Assembly: GCA_024641805.1 (NCBI GenBank)
Contig: JAHECJ010000052.1
Coordinates: 1-9,307 of the forward strand
Direction: 5' to 3'
Length of the DNA: 9,307 bases
From: Desulfococcus sp.
GTDB taxonomy: Bacteria > Desulfobacterota > Desulfobacteria > Desulfobacterales > Desulfosalsimonadaceae
The notes beneath the pieces are model-generated. The model was not told the origin of the DNA and did no database searches. It saw only the letters and a program-made list of their open reading frames with translations. Shown in pieces: positions 6,506 to 9,307 of the stretch (within the stretch, counting starts at the first letter, position 1; every line of letters starts with the position of its first letter). The translations under genes and the position numbers were made by a program.

Positions 6506-7710
6506 ATTTTCTTGAAACCTTCCGGGTGGCCTTTGAGGCAATCCTGTCCAACAAAGTGCGTTCAGGGCTAACCATGCTCGGCGTCATTATTGGTGTCATG
6601 GCGGTGATCCTGCTCGTATCCATCGGTGAAGGCGCACGGACCTATATCACCAAAGAACTGACCGGACTTGGAACAAACCTCCTCATCATCACGTCAGGCA
6701 AGACCACCACCAGCGGTGGCTTTCACCCGCCAGCGGCGGGGACTGTTCGAAAATTGACCTATGACGATTCATTAGCGCTCAGACGCCGCGCCTGGCTGAT
6801 AAGCGACGCGGTCCCCATCGTGTTCGGAACGGGCAAGATCAAGTATGAAAACCGCGGTCGCGATACCAGCATTATCGGCACGACGAACGAATTCTCCCGC
6901 GTGCGGAACCTTTTTGTGGATTCGGGCGCTTTCATCTCTCAGGGCGACGTGGATTCCAAGGCCAAAGTGGTCGTCCTGGGCCGAAGGGTTAAAGACGAAC
7001 TTTTCGGAGAGGAAAGCCCGCTTGGAAAAATAGTCCGGGTGGCCGATGCGCGTTACCGGGTGGTGGGCGTCATGCGGAAAAAGGGAACGAGTCTTGGATG
7101 GGATATCGATGATGTGGTCTTTATTCCCGTGACGAGCGGTCAGGAGCTTTTTGATACCGACGGATTATTTGAGATTCTTGCCTCCACGCCACGGGCCGAA
7201 GATGTTGATCGCGCCATTGTCCAGATAAAGGACCTTCTCATCCGGCGCCATGCCCACAAGGAAGATTTCACCATCCAGACCCAGGGGGCCATTCTGGAGA
7301 CCATGGGCTCCATTCTCGGCATATTGACGGCGGTATTGGGGGGCATTGCCGGCATCTCGCTTCTGGTGGGAGGAATCGGCATCATGAACATCATGCTCGT
7401 TTCGGTGCGGGAACGCACGCGGGAGATCGGAATCCGCAAAGCGCTCGGCGCCCGCAACAAAGACATCATGGCCCAATTCATCGTCGAGGCCATTACCCTG
7501 AGCGGCGTAGGCGGGGTTATCGGCATTTTCATCGGCGTAAGCATTGCCCTTGTCATTCCCTTATTCGTGACGGTCCTGCCCACGACTGTCTCGGCCTGGT
7601 CTATTGTTATGGCCTTTACCTTTTCCGTTGCCGTAGGGGTCTTTTTCGGCGTTTACCCCGCACGCAAGGCGGCTCTGCAGGACCCCATTCAGGCGCTACG
7701 GTATGAGTAG
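6502..7710 (+). CDS. FtsX/MacB-type ABC transporter permease
   Basis: This 402-residue permease has the four-helix MacB layout. Helix 1 is about residues 22-42, a large periplasmic (MacB_PCD) domain covers about 45-268, and helices 2-4 lie at about 272-300, 333-358 and 365-386. After helix 2 comes the conserved cytoplasmic coupling segment SVRERTREIGIRKALGA (301-317). The C-terminus is YPARKAALQDPIQALRYE, the usual end of this family. It works as a homodimer with the ATPase encoded just upstream (start overlaps its stop, AGGTGA ahead) and engages the adaptor and TolC-type channel. The system would expel a substrate from the periplasm across the outer membrane. Known substrates of relatives include macrolides, peptides, siderophores and lipopeptides; none can be picked here. 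This is the last gene of the operon. Confidence 0.96.
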   Translation: MNFLETFRVAFEAILSNKVRSGLTMLGVIIGVMAVILLVSIGEGARTYITKELTGLGTNLLIITSGKTTTSGGFHPPAAGTVRKLTYDDSLALRRRAWLISDAVPIVFGTGKIKYENRGRDTSIIGTTNEFSRVRNLFVDSGAFISQGDVDSKAKVVVLGRRVKDELFGEESPLGKIVRVADARYRVVGVMRKKGTSLGWDIDDVVFIPVTSGQELFDTDGLFEILASTPRAEDVDRAIVQIKDLLIRRHAHKEDFTIQTQGAILETMGSILGILTAVLGGIAGISLLVGGIGIMNIMLVSVRERTREIGIRKALGARNKDIMAQFIVEAITLSGVGGVIGIFIGVSIALVIPLFVTVLPTTVSAWSIVMAFTFSVAVGVFFGVYPARKAALQDPIQALRYE

Positions 7711-7812
7711 GTGTTTGTTTCCGTCTGAACCGCCTGTTTATTCCTCAAAACACTTGAAGGCATGGCAACGCCCTGTTCAGTAAAAATATGGATTGGCGCA
7801 ACGGATACCGCC

Positions 7813-7862
7813 TCACCGTGAAGTCACAATTTGTGTCTTTGCGGTGATAAACGCCTTCACCG
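7813..7862. repeat. 35-base hairpin with an extra competing arm between convergent operons
   Basis: TCACCG (7813-7818) pairs with CGGTGA (7842-7847). Inside it TGAAG/CTTTG pairs with two G-U wobbles, and CACAA/TTGTG is exact, separated by one mismatch; the symmetry centre is at 7830. A second TCACCG at 7857-7862 can pair with the same CGGTGA across 9 bases, so two structures compete. No clear T run follows in either direction. It may be a bidirectional terminator or transcript-stabilising structure for the permease and cvfB genes, or a member of a dispersed intergenic repeat family. Confidence 0.55.
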
Positions 7863-7877
7863 TCAATCCGGGCTCTT

Positions 7878-8708
7878 TTAAGATAACGAAATGCCTTCTT
7901 TTTCAAGAATAATTCGACGGGCCTTATACAGGGCGCCGATCGCTTTTTTGAAGTTCTTTTTGCTGATTCCAAACATCTGATAAATCTCTTCAGCTGAGCT
8001 TTTGTCTGTGATGTCGATGTAACCGCCCCGGGCCGCAATGGCCAGAATAATTTGTTCCGATATATCCGTCACCTGGCCATATCCGGTTTTTTGCAGGCAA
8101 AGATCTATTTTTCCGTCTTCCCGTACTTTTTTGACAAACCCTTTCAGCGTCTGTCCTTCTTTTAATTTCTGAAAAATCTCCGAATGATACAGAATACCTA
8201 AGGATCGATTATTGATAACAGCCTTATATCCCAGGTCGGTTGACTCTGCGATGGTCAAATCTACGGGTTGTCCGTCCGTGAGATCTTTCGGCTGTGAACT
8301 CAGAAATTTTTCAACCCTGGAAGACGCCGTAATCCGGTGCGTGACATCATCTATATAAATAAAAACAAGATATGATTGACCCTTTTTCATTCGCTGCCGT
8401 TGCTCCGGAAACGGAACGAGCAGATCCTTGGCAAGACCCCAATCCAGAAAAGCGCCATAATCATTCACATCCACCACTTTGAGCCAGCCGACTTCTCCCA
8501 CCATGGCATACGGCTTCAGCGTTGTGGCAATCAGACGATCTTCTGAATCCAGGTAAACAAACACGTCGATTATATCACCGGCTTTACAATTATTCGGAAC
8601 ATAGCGGTTTGGCAGCAAGATCTCTCCCAAATCCCTGCCGTCAAGGTAAACACCGGGTTCAACGGTTTTTATCACTTTCAGTTGATTTATTTTTCCAATT
8701 TCAGTCAT
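7878..8708 (-). CDS. cvfB: CvfB/YitL-like S1-domain RNA-binding protein
   Basis: This 276-residue protein has the CvfB architecture and typical length: three S1-like OB folds at about residues 1-64, 66-132 (beginning VGEVGWLKVVDVNDYGAFLDWG) and 142-207 (ending FVKKVREDGKIDLCLQ), then a winged-helix domain at about 215-275 (DISEQIILAIAARGGYIDITDKSS, FGISKKNFKKAIGALYKARRI). CvfB proteins bind RNA and affect virulence or gene expression in Firmicutes; in other bacteria the role is poorly known. No nuclease motif is visible. The ATG at 8708 is the obvious start, although its ribosome binding site is weak (AGAGAT). It follows the PIN-domain gene by 39 bases on the same strand, so the two may form one unit. 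It converges on the efflux operon, with the hairpin element in between. Confidence 0.88.
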   Translation of the reverse strand: MTEIGKINQLKVIKTVEPGVYLDGRDLGEILLPNRYVPNNCKAGDIIDVFVYLDSEDRLIATTLKPYAMVGEVGWLKVVDVNDYGAFLDWGLAKDLLVPFPEQRQRMKKGQSYLVFIYIDDVTHRITASSRVEKFLSSQPKDLTDGQPVDLTIAESTDLGYKAVINNRSLGILYHSEIFQKLKEGQTLKGFVKKVREDGKIDLCLQKTGYGQVTDISEQIILAIAARGGYIDITDKSSAEEIYQMFGISKKNFKKAIGALYKARRIILEKEGISLS

Positions 8709-8736
8709 ATTTTAATCTCTTACAAATTACTCAGAG

Positions 8737-8742
8737 TTTATA
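8737..8742 (-). promoter_or_regulatory. Possible -10 element ahead of cvfB
   Basis: TATAAA (5 of 6 to consensus) lies on the minus strand in the 39-base gap between the PIN gene and cvfB, about 28 bases before the cvfB ATG. No good -35 hexamer is found at the right spacing, so this is weak. It would allow cvfB to be expressed without the PIN gene. Confidence 0.2.
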
Positions 8743-8747
8743 TCAAA

Positions 8748-9275
8748 TCAATCCGCCAGGTTCTTTTCATGGATTCTTTCATACACCATTTTTCCGTATT
8801 CAAAAATAAACGCATCATAATAGGCTTCCTCCTGCAGCAGATCCAGCGCCGTCTCATATTTTGTCTTATCAATGACATTTTTATAGATAAGAAAATTCAT
8901 TATCATCAGGGTATTGAAAAAAGGAAGACCGCTTCGTTTTGCCTGCATCAGCATTTTTTTATCTTCCGAAATAATCGGCAGCTGCATGTATTCCGCAGTT
9001 TCGATCAGATGCCGGTCCGTATCATTTTTTTCAATGCTGATTTCTTTTAATTCTATGATTTCAATATTCTCAAATTCTTTGGTGGATCCGAATTCTCTGA
9101 CCACGCCCGGGATGGTCATTAACTGAAAGGTGCTGGCGGATGCATATAACAATTTTATTTTACTCAAATAAATCAATGATGAAGTGTCAATGAATGCCCG
9201 TTTCAAGGCATCAAACTGACTGAACACTGTTGAAATTGAATTCAATTTGGGACCATTTTTTGAATTGATCGTCAT
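8748..9275 (-). CDS. PIN-domain protein, DUF3368-like putative ribonuclease
   Basis: This 175-residue protein has the PIN fold pattern. AFIDTSSLIYLSKI contains the first metal-binding aspartate (Asp30), IPGVVREFG supplies Glu61, NDTDRHLIETA gives Asp85/Asp87, and IISEDKKMLMQAKRSGLP gives Asp105. All expected acidic positions are present, so it is probably an active Mg2+- or Mn2+-dependent RNase. The GLPFFNTLMIM segment after the last acidic site matches DUF3368-type PIN proteins. Many PIN proteins are toxins of VapBC-type modules, but no antitoxin gene is seen on its downstream side, where cvfB follows after 39 bases. The upstream side is cut by the window edge. The N-terminal 25 residues before the fold are longer than usual, and the ATG has no Shine-Dalgarno sequence (CCCCC precedes it), so the start is uncertain. 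Confidence 0.8.
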   Translation of the reverse strand: MTINSKNGPKLNSISTVFSQFDALKRAFIDTSSLIYLSKIKLLYASASTFQLMTIPGVVREFGSTKEFENIEIIELKEISIEKNDTDRHLIETAEYMQLPIISEDKKMLMQAKRSGLPFFNTLMIMNFLIYKNVIDKTKYETALDLLQEEAYYDAFIFEYGKMVYERIHEKNLAD

Positions 9276-9294
9276 AGGGGGTATTTCGTTGTTT

Positions 9295-9300
9295 ATTATA
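9295..9300 (-). promoter_or_regulatory. Perfect -10 hexamer ahead of the PIN-domain gene
   Basis: TATAAT on the minus strand ends 19 bases before the ATG. Its -35 partner would lie beyond the right edge of the window. If used, the transcript would have a leader of only about a dozen bases, which agrees with the lack of a Shine-Dalgarno sequence. Confidence 0.35.
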
Positions 9301-9307
9301 AAAACCG

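Noticed and set aside
7140..7583. 147-codon minus-strand frame inside the permease gene
   Set aside because: It is very Met-rich, the typical antisense reading of codons such as CAT and GAT in a membrane protein gene. The permease on the other strand is unambiguous.
7711..7780. Interleaved inverted repeats after the permease stop: GTGTTT/AAACAC (7711-7716, 7748-7753) and CTGAAC/GTTCAG (7725-7730, 7775-7780), a pseudoknot-like order
   Set aside because: Six-base arms with loops of 31 and 44 bases are expected by chance in such a stretch, and nothing else supports an RNA structure.

Overview
The window looks like a chromosomal segment from a Gram-negative, probably anaerobic bacterium. A sulfate-reducer-like member of the Desulfobacterota is my best guess. 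This rests on three things: an outer-membrane channel plus periplasmic adaptor (two membranes), a cysteine-rich double-cluster ferredoxin-type protein next to a hydrogenase nickel chaperone (anaerobic metal and redox metabolism), and a PATAN/DUF4388-type regulatory protein. The taxonomic call is an inference; no rRNA or marker gene is present.

Layout from left to right. Positions 2-676 (+) hold the 3' part of a PATAN-domain protein with a roadblock-like second half. Three minus-strand genes follow, in transcription order: a WHG-type TetR regulator (2886-2260), a 360-residue protein with a winged-helix-like N-terminus and a C-terminal 2[4Fe-4S] ferredoxin domain (2195-1113), and hypA (1101-751). 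The last two are 11 bases apart and almost certainly co-transcribed. A 339-base divergent region (2887-3225) separates tetR from a plus-strand efflux operon. It contains a long, nearly perfect palindrome sitting on a tetR-directed promoter, and a separate good sigma70-type promoter for the efflux operon. That promoter implies that the first gene starts later than the longest reading frame suggests.

The efflux operon (3226-7710, +) encodes a complete MacAB-TolC-like tripartite ABC exporter with the ATPase and permease on separate polypeptides: TolC-type outer-membrane channel, HlyD/MacA-type adaptor, LolD/MacB-type ATPase and FtsX/MacB-type permease. Adjacent genes overlap by 4 bases at two of the three junctions. 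The third junction, adaptor to ATPase, has a roughly 190-base gap containing a 15-base palindrome. The substrate cannot be read from the sequence. The divergent TetR regulator is the natural candidate regulator, but the palindrome I can see overlaps its own promoter rather than the main pump promoter.

A convergent intergenic region (7711-7877) contains a 35-base hairpin and a third complementary arm. Beyond it, on the minus strand, lie a CvfB/YitL-like S1-domain RNA-binding protein (8708-7878) and, upstream of it by 39 bases, a PIN-domain (DUF3368-like) putative ribonuclease (9275-8748). The right edge cuts the upstream region of the PIN gene. By eye the efflux operon is richer in G and C than the first gene and the PIN/cvfB pair.

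I see no rRNA, tRNA, CRISPR array, insertion sequence or integrase. Nothing in the window is clearly a new system. The points most worth checking are the ferredoxin/HypA pair with its unusual cysteine motifs, the tetR operator-promoter, the PIN-CvfB pairing and the hairpin element between the convergent operons.
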